DNA of 64,000 bases. Origin: Butyrivibrio sp. X503. Lineage in GTDB: Bacteria > Bacillota > Clostridia > Lachnospirales > Lachnospiraceae. The stretch is taken from NCBI RefSeq assembly GCF_003625475.1, contig NZ_RAIQ01000006.1:118406-182405 (forward strand), in the 5' to 3' direction. Below the pieces are notes generated by a model, which saw only the letters and a program-made list of their open reading frames with translations, ran no database searches and had not been told where the DNA came from. Positions 37,301-45,985 of this stretch are shown here, piece by piece. Numbering within the stretch: position 1 is the stretch's first letter; every line of letters begins with the position of its first letter. Both the position numbers and the translations under genes were made by a program.

Positions 37301-37456
37301 GGTGTAGACCAAACTAAGATAGCAATACTCTACAACGCACAACTTCAGCCTACAGGAGTAGGTACGAGTGCTAATGCCATGGAAGGCAAAACAGAAAACA
37401 ATACAGATACAGGAACACTTCTAAAAATGGCAAAAGCATTTGTGGAGGCAATCTAA
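34313..37456 (+). CDS. Large DUF6240-like protein, probably flagellum-associated
   Basis: 1047 residues with no signal peptide or membrane segments. The sequence is mostly helical and polar. The last 150 residues contain FEVPVEIDGSKVTMHITLKS, then MEASIQTFEYGRITASLY and a helical end. This pattern of beta strands plus helices resembles the C-terminal domain of flagellar hook-length control proteins (FliK). The N-terminal part resembles DUF6240 proteins of Lachnospiraceae as I recall them. The flagellin gene starts 29 bases downstream, so the two are probably one transcript. A FliK-like or secretion-related role is an inference from position and C-terminal pattern. Confidence 0.65.
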   Translation: MNINFQTIAGNKNAEDSFRTGMDSDERIGMNAGKVTTAHGSAFAVDLDTSIFSNDAYAQRARSLDEISKMAENTDVLTQHNYMALLSNTMSEKDYSKALKDGFDIKNLNSSETVTILDKIKSVLLESGEEIVGYNDDLSTQKLAKITGSESFAMAIKKSFSENDIPLTQENIRAVAGAYEQVSNTPEPSDDAVKYMVLNNLRPTIGNMYFANHSTNGQSATGKGFYAQETGGYYAQKSEDYNWQQLDPQIDKVIEEAGLDTSDESSKANARWMVIQGIPLTAENLISLSEIRDIEFPISDAAAAQAMTAAISDGKKAYEGNLFDPTSNLEKAMKLVENTNKITDEAVKKTLTEGKELNLKNLIDVTQGKENSQNLFVVNEIKENDPKLIQARLQLEEVRLKMTVEANKNLLDSGFSVDTAPMQQLIDKLKEMLGNIASVSDDKQTAGAPVANSGNALRMLSLTVSRVNIISRGPADVSGALAGEFETATLSKISSVSENLAMKFKAAGQGYETMMTKPRSDLGDSMRKAFGNVDNILNDMGYETDEVNRRAVRILGYNSMEINEENFENVRAWDQKLKATIERLKPGAVLDLIREGKNPLNMTIEELSESLDNLMKDGENRDKNNSKKGEEKYSKFLYKLEKKGDITSDERASFIGIYRLFHTLKVTDHQAIGSVLKTGRDMTIGNLLDATRTQKTSRRGLDYTVDDSFGGLEAGESTQVKIDEQINSAFRFYSAQADIVYENLEPEKLMAAKPDNDTLLPDLASALLNAETDEQLEKEYCDEQVRQIRQMAGSKAAEGALNEMNLYDVEITYNNLEAMISNRRDRRTGTIWEKADELDDEDIKDELKDVTDLLGEENYEEIYKEKLANVSDKMSDILMNPEDTYIDFRAITLMQKQLSVMAKSSDRGSFEVPVEIDGSKVTMHITLKSDNSNISRMEASIQTFEYGRITASLYKQDGIINGMLTTSNSQSADEVEYLESLKKRMCEKLAETVENAGVDQTKIAILYNAQLQPTGVGTSANAMEGKTENNTDTGTLLKMAKAFVEAI

Positions 37457-37484
37457 GCCCCACACGTGCGGAAACGAGGTAAGG

Positions 37485-38660
37485 ATGAAGGTTAACTACA
37501 ACATATCCGCAATGATAGCAAACAACGCATTACAGAAAAATGATAAACTTCTTTCAGAATCTCTTCAGAGATTATCAAGCGGTCTGAAGATTGCAAACGC
37601 CAAGGACAACCCGTCCGGACTAGCAATGTCAAGAAGAATGAATTCACAGATAGAAGGTCTCGGAGTGGCTAATGACAGCTCCAATGATGCGATCTCGATC
37701 GTTCAGGTTGCGGACGGAACATTGTCAGAGATTCACGATATTCTTCAGAGAATGAACCAGCTTGCTATTCAGGCGAGCAACGGAACTCTTACAGAGAACG
37801 ACAGAAAGACCATCCAGGAAGAGGTTAGCCAGCTTAAGGAAGAGATAGACAGAATGGCCGAGACAACTCAGTTCAACGGACAGAGCATTCTCGACGGCTC
37901 TTTTGACCTTAAAGGCTATGTGACCGATGCGACCGGAAAGACCAATCCCAATTTCAGAGTAAGTTCATATTCCGATAATTTCGAAGCCGGAAAGTATGAG
38001 ATAAGAGGAATCGACGTAGATTTCATACATCTTACAGGAAAGACAGGCGTTGATAAAAAGGCGCTTCTTTGCTCGGAAACCGTAAAGAAGAACATCGAGA
38101 TATACAAGATCGATGAAAACGGAAATGCCGAGAAGTACATGACAAGCAATATGATCGCAGACGTAAACGAGGATGTACTTACTCTTTCTGACAACACAGG
38201 TAAAAAGATCCAGATTCAGATGGACGAGAGATATACCGGAACACTTAACGTTGAGATAGCGGCAGCAGGCGCAATGACCATGCAGGTTGGCGCCAATGAA
38301 GGCCAGACTCTTGATATCAGGATTCCCGAAGTATCACTTACAACTCTCGGACTTTACAACCTTGATATGGCAACCGAGAGAGGAGCAAAAGATGCTATCG
38401 AAAGCGTCAAGGGTGCGATTGAAGCTATAAATTCGATCAGAAGCAGACTCGGTGCTTATCAGAACAGACTTGAGCACACCGTAAGCAGTCTTGATATAAC
38501 AGTAGAGAATATGACGGCAGCTTATTCAAGAATAATGGATGTGGACATGGCAGAAGAGATGACCGTTTACTCAACACAGCAGGTTCTCTCACAGGCGGGA
38601 ACATCCATGATGGCACAGGCAAACGAAAGACCGGCGCAGATCCTGCAGCTTTTGCAGTAA
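37485..38660 (+). CDS. Flagellin
   Basis: 391 residues. The conserved N-terminal D0/D1 region begins MKVNYNISAMIANNAL and includes LSSGLKIANAKDNPSGLA and VADGTLSEIHDILQRMNQLA. The conserved C-terminal region is SRIMDVDMAEEMTVYSTQQV followed by MMAQANERPAQILQLLQ. The middle, about 150 residues, is the variable surface domain. It is the filament subunit exported by the flagellar apparatus. ATG at 37485 has GAGGTAAGG directly upstream; an in-frame start at 37440 overlapping the previous gene would spoil the conserved N-terminus. fliS follows. Confidence 0.96.
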   Translation: MKVNYNISAMIANNALQKNDKLLSESLQRLSSGLKIANAKDNPSGLAMSRRMNSQIEGLGVANDSSNDAISIVQVADGTLSEIHDILQRMNQLAIQASNGTLTENDRKTIQEEVSQLKEEIDRMAETTQFNGQSILDGSFDLKGYVTDATGKTNPNFRVSSYSDNFEAGKYEIRGIDVDFIHLTGKTGVDKKALLCSETVKKNIEIYKIDENGNAEKYMTSNMIADVNEDVLTLSDNTGKKIQIQMDERYTGTLNVEIAAAGAMTMQVGANEGQTLDIRIPEVSLTTLGLYNLDMATERGAKDAIESVKGAIEAINSIRSRLGAYQNRLEHTVSSLDITVENMTAAYSRIMDVDMAEEMTVYSTQQVLSQAGTSMMAQANERPAQILQLLQ

Positions 38661-38705
38661 TGTTTGTAGCGGTAACCATTGTCTGAGCAAAAGAGAGGCG
38701 CGAAT

Positions 38706-39182
38706 ATGACACAGGAAAAAAAGCAGGAATTTACCCTTAAGATATCACAGGCCAACAAGACACAGATGATCACCATTTTGTACGAGATGGTCATTGAATA
38801 TCTTGAAGAAGCAATAGATGCCCTTGGCATCAGTAAAAGAGAAGAAGCGAACAAGAATCTTAAATATGCGCAGTGCTGCATAGATGAGCTTATCCACTCA
38901 GTAGATCTTAAATACGAGCTTGGAAAAATGCTCCATGCGATCTATATCTTTTCCAAAAAAGAGCTTATGGCGGCCGGAGTAAGCGGAAGCATCCACCGCG
39001 TATGGAAGGTTGAGCAGAATTTCAGAATGCTCTGCGCATCCTATAAAGAGCTTGAGAAAAAAGACTTGAGTGAACCCATTATGGGAAATACACAGACCGT
39101 GTACGCCGGACTTACATACGGAAAGTACAGCTTAAACGAAGATGTATCCGCGGTTTCCATGAACAGAGGATACATGGCATAA
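38706..39182 (+). CDS. fliS: FliS-like flagellin export chaperone
   Basis: 158 residues, all helical. ISQANKTQMITILYEMVIEYLEEAIDAL matches the FliS N-terminal pattern (residues 10-37), and the position directly after flagellin fits. FliS binds the C-terminus of flagellin and prevents polymerisation in the cytosol. ATG at 38706 with GAGAGG upstream is preferred over a TTG at 38679. The C-terminal 35 residues extend beyond typical FliS. The call rests on pattern and context. Confidence 0.78.
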   Translation: MTQEKKQEFTLKISQANKTQMITILYEMVIEYLEEAIDALGISKREEANKNLKYAQCCIDELIHSVDLKYELGKMLHAIYIFSKKELMAAGVSGSIHRVWKVEQNFRMLCASYKELEKKDLSEPIMGNTQTVYAGLTYGKYSLNEDVSAVSMNRGYMA

Positions 39183-39222
39183 AACAAACTATACAACCAT
39201 TGTGAAATATATGGTTTACCCA

Positions 39223-39275
39223 AAAAAAGCGGGAAGGACGAATGACTAAAAAAGTCACGTCTTTCTCGCTTTTGT
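39223..39275 (+). terminator. Terminator after fliS
   Basis: Long stem AAAAGCGGGAAGGACG / CGTCTTTCTCGCTTTT with two wobble pairs and a nested GACT/AGTC hairpin, ending in TTTT. It separates the flagellar genes from the sugar-sensing locus. Confidence 0.8.
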
Positions 39276-39292
39276 AGTATACTAAACTCAGT

Positions 39293-40783
39293 ATGAAAAC
39301 TAAGTTGGCGGATAACAAAACAAAGGTAAAGAAGCCTCTTCGAAGAAGGCTGATCATATTGGCGGCGGGCACCACGGTGCCTTTTGTGCTGATCATTCTG
39401 TACATGGTCTATTCGCTTATTAACTACGGAAATGCCTATAATTCCATAGTTAGTAATCTTACGGTCGCAAACAGCTACAATCTGACCTTTAAGGAACAGA
39501 TGGATGAGAGTGTTTATCGTATAATTGTCGGAAGAGATGAGTTTGGAAGCGGTGAAGAGGACGATCCGTACGTGCTTGTCGATAATATCCGAAATGACTT
39601 TACGCGCCTTAAAGCCATTACGACCGAGGTCAACAGCAGAACGTGGCTCGAAACACTTCTTAGAAATGTTGATACCCTAAACGACAGGCTTGACGATATC
39701 AGGGTAAGCGTCGAAGCGGGCGGTCATTACGATGAAGACGTCGAGATGTTGGATTCCAATATTTATTCGCTGACGGGACTTATACAGGACAACATCCAGT
39801 ACTACATTTATTACCAGACCAAGACCATCGAAGTCATCAACAGAGGCTTGTCTAAAGAAATGGAGGAGCTCCTTGTCGTATTGGTGCTTCTTCTCGTACT
39901 CGGAATTCTCTGTACGATAATAACGACAGACAAAGTCGCAAGAAGCATCGTGCAGCCGATAGAGACGCTCGGAACCGCGACCAAAGAGATCGCGGAAGGA
40001 AATTTCTCCGTCAGGACCTCTTTTGAACTTGAAGATGAGATCTCGGTATTGTCAGAAAGTGTCGACGACATGGCGGCACATCTTGAGATACAGATGGAAC
40101 AGATAAGAGAGGATGAAAAGAAAATGCGAATGGCGGAGGCCAAACTCCTTCAAGAACAGATAAATCCTCATTTCTTATACAACACACTGGATACGATCGT
40201 GTGGCTTATCGAAGACGGAAAGAGCCAGGAAGCAGAGGATATGGTAGTATCCTTATCCAAGTTCTTCAGGATATCTCTCAGCCACGGAAAAGACTTCATA
40301 ACCATCCGCGAAGAAGAGCAGCATATAAGAAGTTATCTGGAGATCCAGCGCGTAAGATATTCGGATATACTTAGCTATTATATTGATATTGATGATAAAC
40401 TCTATAACTACAAGATCCTTAAGATGACTTTGCAGCCGCTTGTTGAAAATGCGCTATATCATGGCATTAAGAATAAGCGAGGAGCGGGACTTATAAGGAT
40501 CACGGGAAGAGAAGTCGACGGTCTTGTCAGATTCGAAGTCAGCGATGACGGAGTCGGAATGGACGAAGAGATGCTCCTTCATTTGAGAAAAGAGATAAAC
40601 AAACCTGCCAAGGATACGGATACCGGATTTGGTATGGCAAACGTCAACGAGAGGATCAAGATGAATTTCGGCGACAGATACGGCATTTCGATTGAGTCGG
40701 AGCCTGACATGGGAACCAAGGTATCGGTTGTCTTACCGGCACTTCCTTACTATAACGAAGAGGAAAAGAATGGGGATAAATAA
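39293..40783 (+). CDS. YesM/LytS-type sensor histidine kinase
   Basis: 496 residues. Membrane segments at about 19-43 and 188-208 flank a helical extracytoplasmic domain. Then come HAMP, a coiled linker and the His_kinase block with INPHFLYNTLDTIVWLIEDG (phospho-acceptor H293). The HATPase domain shows LQPLVENALYHGI, SDDGVGMDEE and GFGMANVNERI. This class pairs with YesN-type regulators in sugar sensing. The stop overlaps the start of a sugar-binding lipoprotein by 14 bases, and the YesN-type gene follows, giving a three-component cluster. The binding protein probably presents bound sugar to the kinase's outer domain. Confidence 0.93.
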   Translation: MKTKLADNKTKVKKPLRRRLIILAAGTTVPFVLIILYMVYSLINYGNAYNSIVSNLTVANSYNLTFKEQMDESVYRIIVGRDEFGSGEEDDPYVLVDNIRNDFTRLKAITTEVNSRTWLETLLRNVDTLNDRLDDIRVSVEAGGHYDEDVEMLDSNIYSLTGLIQDNIQYYIYYQTKTIEVINRGLSKEMEELLVVLVLLLVLGILCTIITTDKVARSIVQPIETLGTATKEIAEGNFSVRTSFELEDEISVLSESVDDMAAHLEIQMEQIREDEKKMRMAEAKLLQEQINPHFLYNTLDTIVWLIEDGKSQEAEDMVVSLSKFFRISLSHGKDFITIREEEQHIRSYLEIQRVRYSDILSYYIDIDDKLYNYKILKMTLQPLVENALYHGIKNKRGAGLIRITGREVDGLVRFEVSDDGVGMDEEMLLHLRKEINKPAKDTDTGFGMANVNERIKMNFGDRYGISIESEPDMGTKVSVVLPALPYYNEEEKNGDK

Positions 40784-41828
40784 AGCAAAAAAACTAACAA
40801 CAATAGGATATAAGGCAGCAGCTCTTTTGACAGGGGTTACAATTCTTTTGACGGGCTGCGGATCGTTTAAAGGCTTTGCCGTGTCTGAAGTCAAGACAGA
40901 GGACGGAGACATAGAGACGGTGTCGGATGATGCGCTTATAAGCGTGGGCTTTTCTCAGCTCGGAAGCGAGTCGACTTGGAGAAGCGCCAATACGGAGTCG
41001 GTTAAGGAGGCTCTTTCTACCAATGACGGATTCTTCCTTATCTTTGACAACGCTAGGCAAAAGCAGGAAAAGCAGTTCAAGGCGGTTCGTAGTTTCATAT
41101 CACAGCGAGTTGATTATATTGTTATCTGTCCGGTTATTCAGGAAGGCTGGGAGATGGTCCTTACGGAAGCAAGGGACGCCGGAATTCCCGTAATCTTGCT
41201 GGACAGAAGCATATCTGTCAATGACGATACTCTCTACACGACTTTTGTTGGGGAAGACATGTACGCAGAGGGCGCATCGGCAGGAAAATGGCTCGAAGAA
41301 TATCTGGAAGATAAGGGTATGGACGGAAAGGACATAAACATCGTGGTCCTTGAAGGTACATCGGGCTCGTCCGCACAGGTTGGAAGAACCAGAGGCTTTG
41401 GAGCAATAGCCGCAAGGCACATGAACTGGAATATGCTGGCATCAGCCAACGGCGAGTTCACTCAGGCCAAAGGAAAAGAGACTATGGAAAGGCTCTTACA
41501 TGAGTTTGATGACATAGACGTCATTGTATGTCAGAATGACGACATGGCGTTCGGCGCACTTGAGGCGCTTGATGAGGCGGGAATCAAGACCGGCGAAAAG
41601 GGAGATAAGATCCTAATTTCCTTTGACGGAACCAAGAAGGCTCTGGAGCTGGTAAAAGAGGGTGTTATAAATGTAGATGTCGAGTGCAATCCCAATTCGG
41701 GAGAGCTCCTTGCGCAGCTTATCAATGATCTTGAGGCAGGCAAAAAAGTGGACAAGACAAACTACATGGAAGAGAAGGTTTTTACCAAAGAAAACGTCGA
41801 TGAATACATTGACGAGAGAAATTATTAA
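40770..41828 (+). CDS. YtfQ-like sugar-binding lipoprotein, probable sensor component
   Basis: 352 residues. A lipoprotein signal ends in LLTGC (C30). The remaining sequence is a periplasmic-binding-protein type I fold, with ISVGFSQLGSESTWRSANTE, KQEKQFKAVRSFISQRVDYI and GIPVILLDRSI closely resembling YtfQ. It also resembles the transporter binding protein at 44830. It is encoded between a kinase and its response regulator, overlaps the kinase gene by 14 bases and has no permease next to it, so a sensing role is more likely than transport. ATG at 40770 has GAAGAGGAAAA upstream. Confidence 0.88.
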   Translation: MGINKAKKLTTIGYKAAALLTGVTILLTGCGSFKGFAVSEVKTEDGDIETVSDDALISVGFSQLGSESTWRSANTESVKEALSTNDGFFLIFDNARQKQEKQFKAVRSFISQRVDYIVICPVIQEGWEMVLTEARDAGIPVILLDRSISVNDDTLYTTFVGEDMYAEGASAGKWLEEYLEDKGMDGKDINIVVLEGTSGSSAQVGRTRGFGAIAARHMNWNMLASANGEFTQAKGKETMERLLHEFDDIDVIVCQNDDMAFGALEALDEAGIKTGEKGDKILISFDGTKKALELVKEGVINVDVECNPNSGELLAQLINDLEAGKKVDKTNYMEEKVFTKENVDEYIDERNY

Positions 41829-41847
41829 GTAATGGGAAGGTTTTTTT

Positions 41848-43467
41848 ATGCTGAAGGTATTTCTTGTGGAGGACGAAAGTGTTGTGAGGGAGAGTATCAG
41901 GGACAATATTCCCTGGGAAGAGTACGGCTTTAGCTTTGTCGGCGAAGCAAGCGATGGCGAGATGGCGCTCCCCCTTATCAGAAAGACAGCGCCCGACGTT
42001 CTTATCACAGACATCAAGATGCCGTTCATGGATGGGTTGTCACTGTGTCATATTGTGGGAAAAGAGTTTCCGTCTATGCGAATGATCATCATGAGTGGCT
42101 ATGATGATTTTGAATATGCAAGACGAGCCATCAAGGAAGGCGTAGATCATTATATATCCAAGCCCATAACCAAGCTTGGAATGAAAGAAGCGCTCGACAG
42201 CGTTAAGGTCAAGATAGAGAGCGAGCGCACACAGCAAGGCTACATGATGCAATATCAGATGGAGACGCAGGAATACGAGCAGCTCCAGAGACGAGAATTT
42301 CTTGAAAAGGTTCTCACGGGAACTATGCCGGTAAAAGATATCTATGTAGAAGCCGGCAAACTTTCGCTCGATATCACGGCTTCGGCATTCAGCCTTATTC
42401 TTTTTTCCATAAAAGATAAGGAGAAGCCCTTTGAAGAGATAGGCTCGGATGAATATTGCAAAGCGCTTGAGGAGCTGATGAGTTATTTCCTGAGGTTCCC
42501 CGCGTACATTCTTTCCAGATGGTCGCTAAACACATACATTGTCGTTGTAAAAGGCGAGAAAGACATCGTTTCCGAATATGTGGACAGGGGCGTTTCCAAG
42601 ATTTCCGAAATCTGCGAGGGAAAAGACGACAAGATAGAGTGGTACGTTTCCGCGGGTAAGCCGGTCGAGAGATTCAGCGCACTTGAGGAATGCTTTAATA
42701 CCGTCAACCACGCCTTTGCGTGCAGATTCTTTGTACAAGATACGCATATATTGACCGAAGAGACTTCTTCCAAATACGCTACAGCGCAAAATGACGGATC
42801 TATAGAGAATATCGACAGCGCGGCGGTAGACAGAAGTGTTCTTAAGGGCTTTCTTGCAACGGGAAGCGTGGGAGAGACCTCGGAATTTGTTTCGGAATAT
42901 CTGGCAAGTCTCGGAGATGCGCTTAAGGGACATGTATTCAGAAACTTCTTTGTGCTTAATTCGTTATTTGCCGCAAGCAGTTTCCTTGAAAGCTGCGGTG
43001 TATCTAAAAAAGAGATCACCGACAAACTCTTTTCACCAGAAGGCGGGTACGATATTAAAAGCGAAATGGTGGGAGAGTTCCTCACAGCGCTGCTTAAGAG
43101 CGCTCTGGAACTTAGAGACGGAGCCTCGAATACAAGAGGAAACAAGTTGATAAGCGATGCTATCGCATATATCGATGAGAACTACATGAACGAAACCTGT
43201 TCACTTGTCGATGTTGCCGAGGCACTTTCTGTAAACAGCAGTTACCTTAGTACCATCTTTAGTAAAGAGATGGATACTACCTTTGTAAAGTTCCTTACAT
43301 CCAAGCGACTTGAAAAGGCAAGAGAGCTTCTTGCAAAAGAGCGCATGCATACAGCGGATGTCGCAGCGGCTGTCGGATACAAGGATGCACATTATTTCAG
43401 CTTCGTCTTCAGAAAGATGTACGGTCTTTCTCCGAAAGAGTACAGAAATCAGACAAGCGGATCTTAA
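41848..43467 (+). CDS. YesN-type response regulator (receiver + AraC HTH)
   Basis: 539 residues. The N-terminal receiver has VEDES, the phospho-acceptor D55 in LITDIKMPFMDGL, and HYISKPI. A long middle domain of about 280 residues follows. The C-terminal AraC-type double HTH (about 435-539) contains SLVDVAEALSVNSSYLSTIF and ADVAAAVGYKDAHYFSFVFR. The likely target is the transporter operon starting at 44830. The stop overlaps the stop of the convergent GntR-type gene by four bases. Confidence 0.94.
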   Translation: MLKVFLVEDESVVRESIRDNIPWEEYGFSFVGEASDGEMALPLIRKTAPDVLITDIKMPFMDGLSLCHIVGKEFPSMRMIIMSGYDDFEYARRAIKEGVDHYISKPITKLGMKEALDSVKVKIESERTQQGYMMQYQMETQEYEQLQRREFLEKVLTGTMPVKDIYVEAGKLSLDITASAFSLILFSIKDKEKPFEEIGSDEYCKALEELMSYFLRFPAYILSRWSLNTYIVVVKGEKDIVSEYVDRGVSKISEICEGKDDKIEWYVSAGKPVERFSALEECFNTVNHAFACRFFVQDTHILTEETSSKYATAQNDGSIENIDSAAVDRSVLKGFLATGSVGETSEFVSEYLASLGDALKGHVFRNFFVLNSLFAASSFLESCGVSKKEITDKLFSPEGGYDIKSEMVGEFLTALLKSALELRDGASNTRGNKLISDAIAYIDENYMNETCSLVDVAEALSVNSSYLSTIFSKEMDTTFVKFLTSKRLEKARELLAKERMHTADVAAAVGYKDAHYFSFVFRKMYGLSPKEYRNQTSGS

Positions 43468-44477
43468 TATGGAAGGACGATCGATATTTTCGGTTGTCCT
43501 TTTATTATTGAAAGAATCCTCTCTGAGACGGCATGCGAAAGAGGTTCTTTTTTATGATGGAAACTCGGGATGCGTAGGGAACCGATCTGTGACAGATAGC
43601 TGTTGTCGAAGCTGTAAACGGCCTTGTCGTTGAGGTTAATAACGCCCTGTTCTCTCAACCATCTGACGCTTGGATAAGCAAGCTCGTCGCTGCAGTAGAT
43701 AATGGCGTCGTTCTTTTGGCAAAGTACGGAAAGAGCAAGGTTGTCGATGACGGGATCTGCAATAATGTAGCTGTCTTTGCCAAAATTCAGATTATTGTCG
43801 CGAAGAGCCGATAAAAAGCCATACAACTTGGACATTTCCTGCGGATTGTTGACTTTGAAAACTCCGCAGATTTTTTTATGTCCTGTGAGGATAAGCTTTT
43901 TAATGAGGTTGTAGACCGCATCGTAAGTGCCTTCCGAGATTGCCGGGTAAGAATCCATATTCTTGTAGGTTCCGTAGAGAAAGATCGGTGTGCAGCCCTT
44001 CTTTTCAAGGGCTTTATACAGATCGGCGTTGGGATTTGGCATCATGGAAAAGCATTCCGCTAAGATCGCAAGCGGTGGATTTTTAAGAAGCTCTTTTAAC
44101 ACGGTTCTTTCTTTATAGAAGTCGGAACCTGTTTCAAATACGGATACGGTCATCGGAGCATCGTATCCTGATGAAAGCTCTTTTTCAATATCATAGATCA
44201 AAGCGGGATAAATATATTCGTCGGGTCTTGCGAATAAAAGACACACGTGATTACGCCTGGAATCGGGGCTTATGCCCGTAAGCTTGTAGCCGCTGCCCTG
44301 GCGCGAGGTGATGAGCTTATCATCTTTTAGGTTTGAAAGAACCTTTCTGATGGTCTGACGAGAGCATGAATACTGCTCGCACAGCTCTTTTTCCGTCGGG
44401 AAATTCATATCGCCAATGACAAGGCGTTTCGATATCTCTTCATGAAGTTTGCCGGTAATATTTTCCAGTTTGGTCAT
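43464..44477 (-). CDS. GntR-type repressor with LacI-like sensor domain (AraR-like)
   Basis: 337 residues. The N-terminal GntR winged helix (1-68) contains FPTEKELCEQYSCSRQTIRK. The C-terminal region resembles the LacI/periplasmic-binding fold, the AraR architecture in which a sugar releases the repressor from DNA. It is divergent from the sugar transporter operon across a 352-base region that holds half-sites resembling the AraR operator (ATTTGTAC). This makes it the likely local repressor. No clear SD precedes the ATG. Ligand identity is not proven. Confidence 0.85.
   Translation of the reverse strand: MTKLENITGKLHEEISKRLVIGDMNFPTEKELCEQYSCSRQTIRKVLSNLKDDKLITSRQGSGYKLTGISPDSRRNHVCLLFARPDEYIYPALIYDIEKELSSGYDAPMTVSVFETGSDFYKERTVLKELLKNPPLAILAECFSMMPNPNADLYKALEKKGCTPIFLYGTYKNMDSYPAISEGTYDAVYNLIKKLILTGHKKICGVFKVNNPQEMSKLYGFLSALRDNNLNFGKDSYIIADPVIDNLALSVLCQKNDAIIYCSDELAYPSVRWLREQGVINLNDKAVYSFDNSYLSQIGSLRIPSFHHKKEPLSHAVSERILSIIKGQPKISIVLPY
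43473..43504 (+). terminator. Terminator of the YesN-type gene inside the GntR-type coding end
   Basis: AAGGACGA (43473-43480) pairs with TTGTCCTT (43494-43501, one wobble), then TTT. It lies within the last codons of the convergent repressor gene. Confidence 0.6.
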
Positions 44478-44829
44478 TTTTTTCCTCGTTTATATAAATA
44501 ATTAAGGGTAAAAAATTTATCTTTTTCCGATCATAAAAAAATAATCATCGAAAATTTACATGGTCTTATTCAAATTATCAAAGTCATGTCATGGTCTTAA
44601 AGAAAGAATGCCTAAAAAATTTTCTTGTTTTTATAAAGAAATTTACCAAAATCGGTTTAGGAAAACGCTTTATTAAAAATTTGTACTTTTTTATCTCAGT
44701 ATAACATGCAAATTTGTATTGTCAAAATATAGAAACTTGTGCATTGTGACTTTCTAATCTATGAATACCTATTCCAAATAAGTAAAATGTGCTTAATAAA
44801 ACCATTATAAAGTAAATGGAGGGTACAAC
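44478..44829. promoter_or_regulatory. Divergent control region of repressor and sugar transporter
   Basis: 352 AT-rich bases without a gene. Visible structure: CATGGTCTTA twice (44559-44568 and 44590-44599, period 31); AAATTTGTA twice (44677-44685 and 44710-44718, period 33), resembling AraR half-sites; and GGAAAACGCTTTATT near 44660, an imperfect cre-like site. No promoter for the transporter could be set with confidence, as expected if it needs activation by the AraC-type regulator. Confidence 0.5.
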
Positions 44830-45966
44830 ATGAAAAAGAAAGTATTGGCAACTATTGTTGCTGCAGCAATGTCATTCTCATTGCTTGCAGGATGTGGTTC
44901 ACAGGGCGCAGCACCTGCTGAGACAGAGCCCGCAGCTACAGAGGAAGCAGCTCCCGCAGAAGAAGCAGCAGAAGCTGAAGCACCTGCAGCAGAAGAGGCA
45001 GCTCCCGCAGCAGACGGTGAGACAATCTCAGTTGGTTTCGCACAGGTTGGACATGAGTCAGATTGGCGTACAGCATCAACTAACTCCGTTCAGGCAGCTC
45101 TTTCAAAAGAGAACGGTATTGACCTTCAGTTCGTAGATTGTGACAACGATTCAGCAGCACAGCTTGAAGCAGTTCGTAACTTCATCGAGCAGGACGTTGA
45201 TTATATCGTAATCGATCCTATCGTTTCAACAGGTTGGGATACAGTTCTTACAGAGGCTGATGATGCAGGAATTCCTGTTATCGTAATCGACCGTACAATC
45301 GACGATTCCGATAAGTATGTATCATGGGTAGGTTCAGAGTTCACAAACGAAGGACTTGCAGCAGGTGCATGGCTTAAGGCTTACGCAGAAGCTAAGGGCA
45401 TCAAGGAACTCAACATCCTTGAGATCACAGGAACAACAGGTTCTTCAGCTGAGATCGGACGTACAAAGGGCTTCCACAAGTATGTAGACGCTGAGGGATG
45501 GAACCTTCTTGATTCACAGACAGGTGACTTCACACAGGACGGCGGACAGAAAGTTATGGAGTCATATTGCAAGTCTTATGCAGGCAAGTTCAACGTAGTT
45601 ATCTGCCAGAACGATAACGAAGCATTCGGTGCTATCGATGCTATGAAGGCAGCAGGCGTTTCTTACGGTGTTGACGGCGATGTAATCGTAATCTCATTTG
45701 ACGCTTGTACAGCAGGTCTTCAGATGGTTCTTGACAAGCAGATCAATGCAGACTTCCAGTGCAACCCTCTTCAGGGACCTGATTGCTTAAAGATCATACA
45801 GGATCTTCAGGCAGGAAGAGAAATCGAGAAGCAGACATTCATGGCTGAGCCTTGGTATGTATCAGAAGATATCCTTAAGGACATCTCTTACACAAACAAC
45901 TCAGGCAAAGATGTAACAGAACCCCTTGTAGTAGTTGACGCAGCAACAGTTGAGGCAGCTTACTAA
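44830..45966 (+). CDS. ytfQ: Sugar ABC transporter substrate-binding lipoprotein (YtfQ-like)
   Basis: 378 residues. Lipoprotein signal LLAGC (C22), then an Ala/Glu/Pro-rich tether (24-63), then a type I periplasmic-binding fold. Residues from ISVGFAQVGHESDWRTASTN on resemble E. coli YtfQ, including VRNFIEQDVDYIVIDPI, GIPVIVIDRTID, ITGTTGSSAEIGRTKGF and SQTGDFTQDGG. YtfQ binds galactofuranose and related furanoses; the ligand here is inferred. Codon usage is strongly biased, suggesting high expression. GGAGGG precedes the ATG. A hairpin after the gene probably protects this part of the message. Confidence 0.9.
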   Translation: MKKKVLATIVAAAMSFSLLAGCGSQGAAPAETEPAATEEAAPAEEAAEAEAPAAEEAAPAADGETISVGFAQVGHESDWRTASTNSVQAALSKENGIDLQFVDCDNDSAAQLEAVRNFIEQDVDYIVIDPIVSTGWDTVLTEADDAGIPVIVIDRTIDDSDKYVSWVGSEFTNEGLAAGAWLKAYAEAKGIKELNILEITGTTGSSAEIGRTKGFHKYVDAEGWNLLDSQTGDFTQDGGQKVMESYCKSYAGKFNVVICQNDNEAFGAIDAMKAAGVSYGVDGDVIVISFDACTAGLQMVLDKQINADFQCNPLQGPDCLKIIQDLQAGREIEKQTFMAEPWYVSEDILKDISYTNNSGKDVTEPLVVVDAATVEAAY

Positions 45967-45985
45967 TTTAGGATTTTGACAAAAC

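Noticed and set aside
37440..37484. Upstream start for flagellin
   Set aside because: It lies inside the preceding gene and would add residues before the conserved flagellin N-terminus.
44659..44674. cre (CcpA) site near 44660
   Set aside because: GGAAAACGCTTTATT lacks some consensus positions; mentioned only as cre-like.
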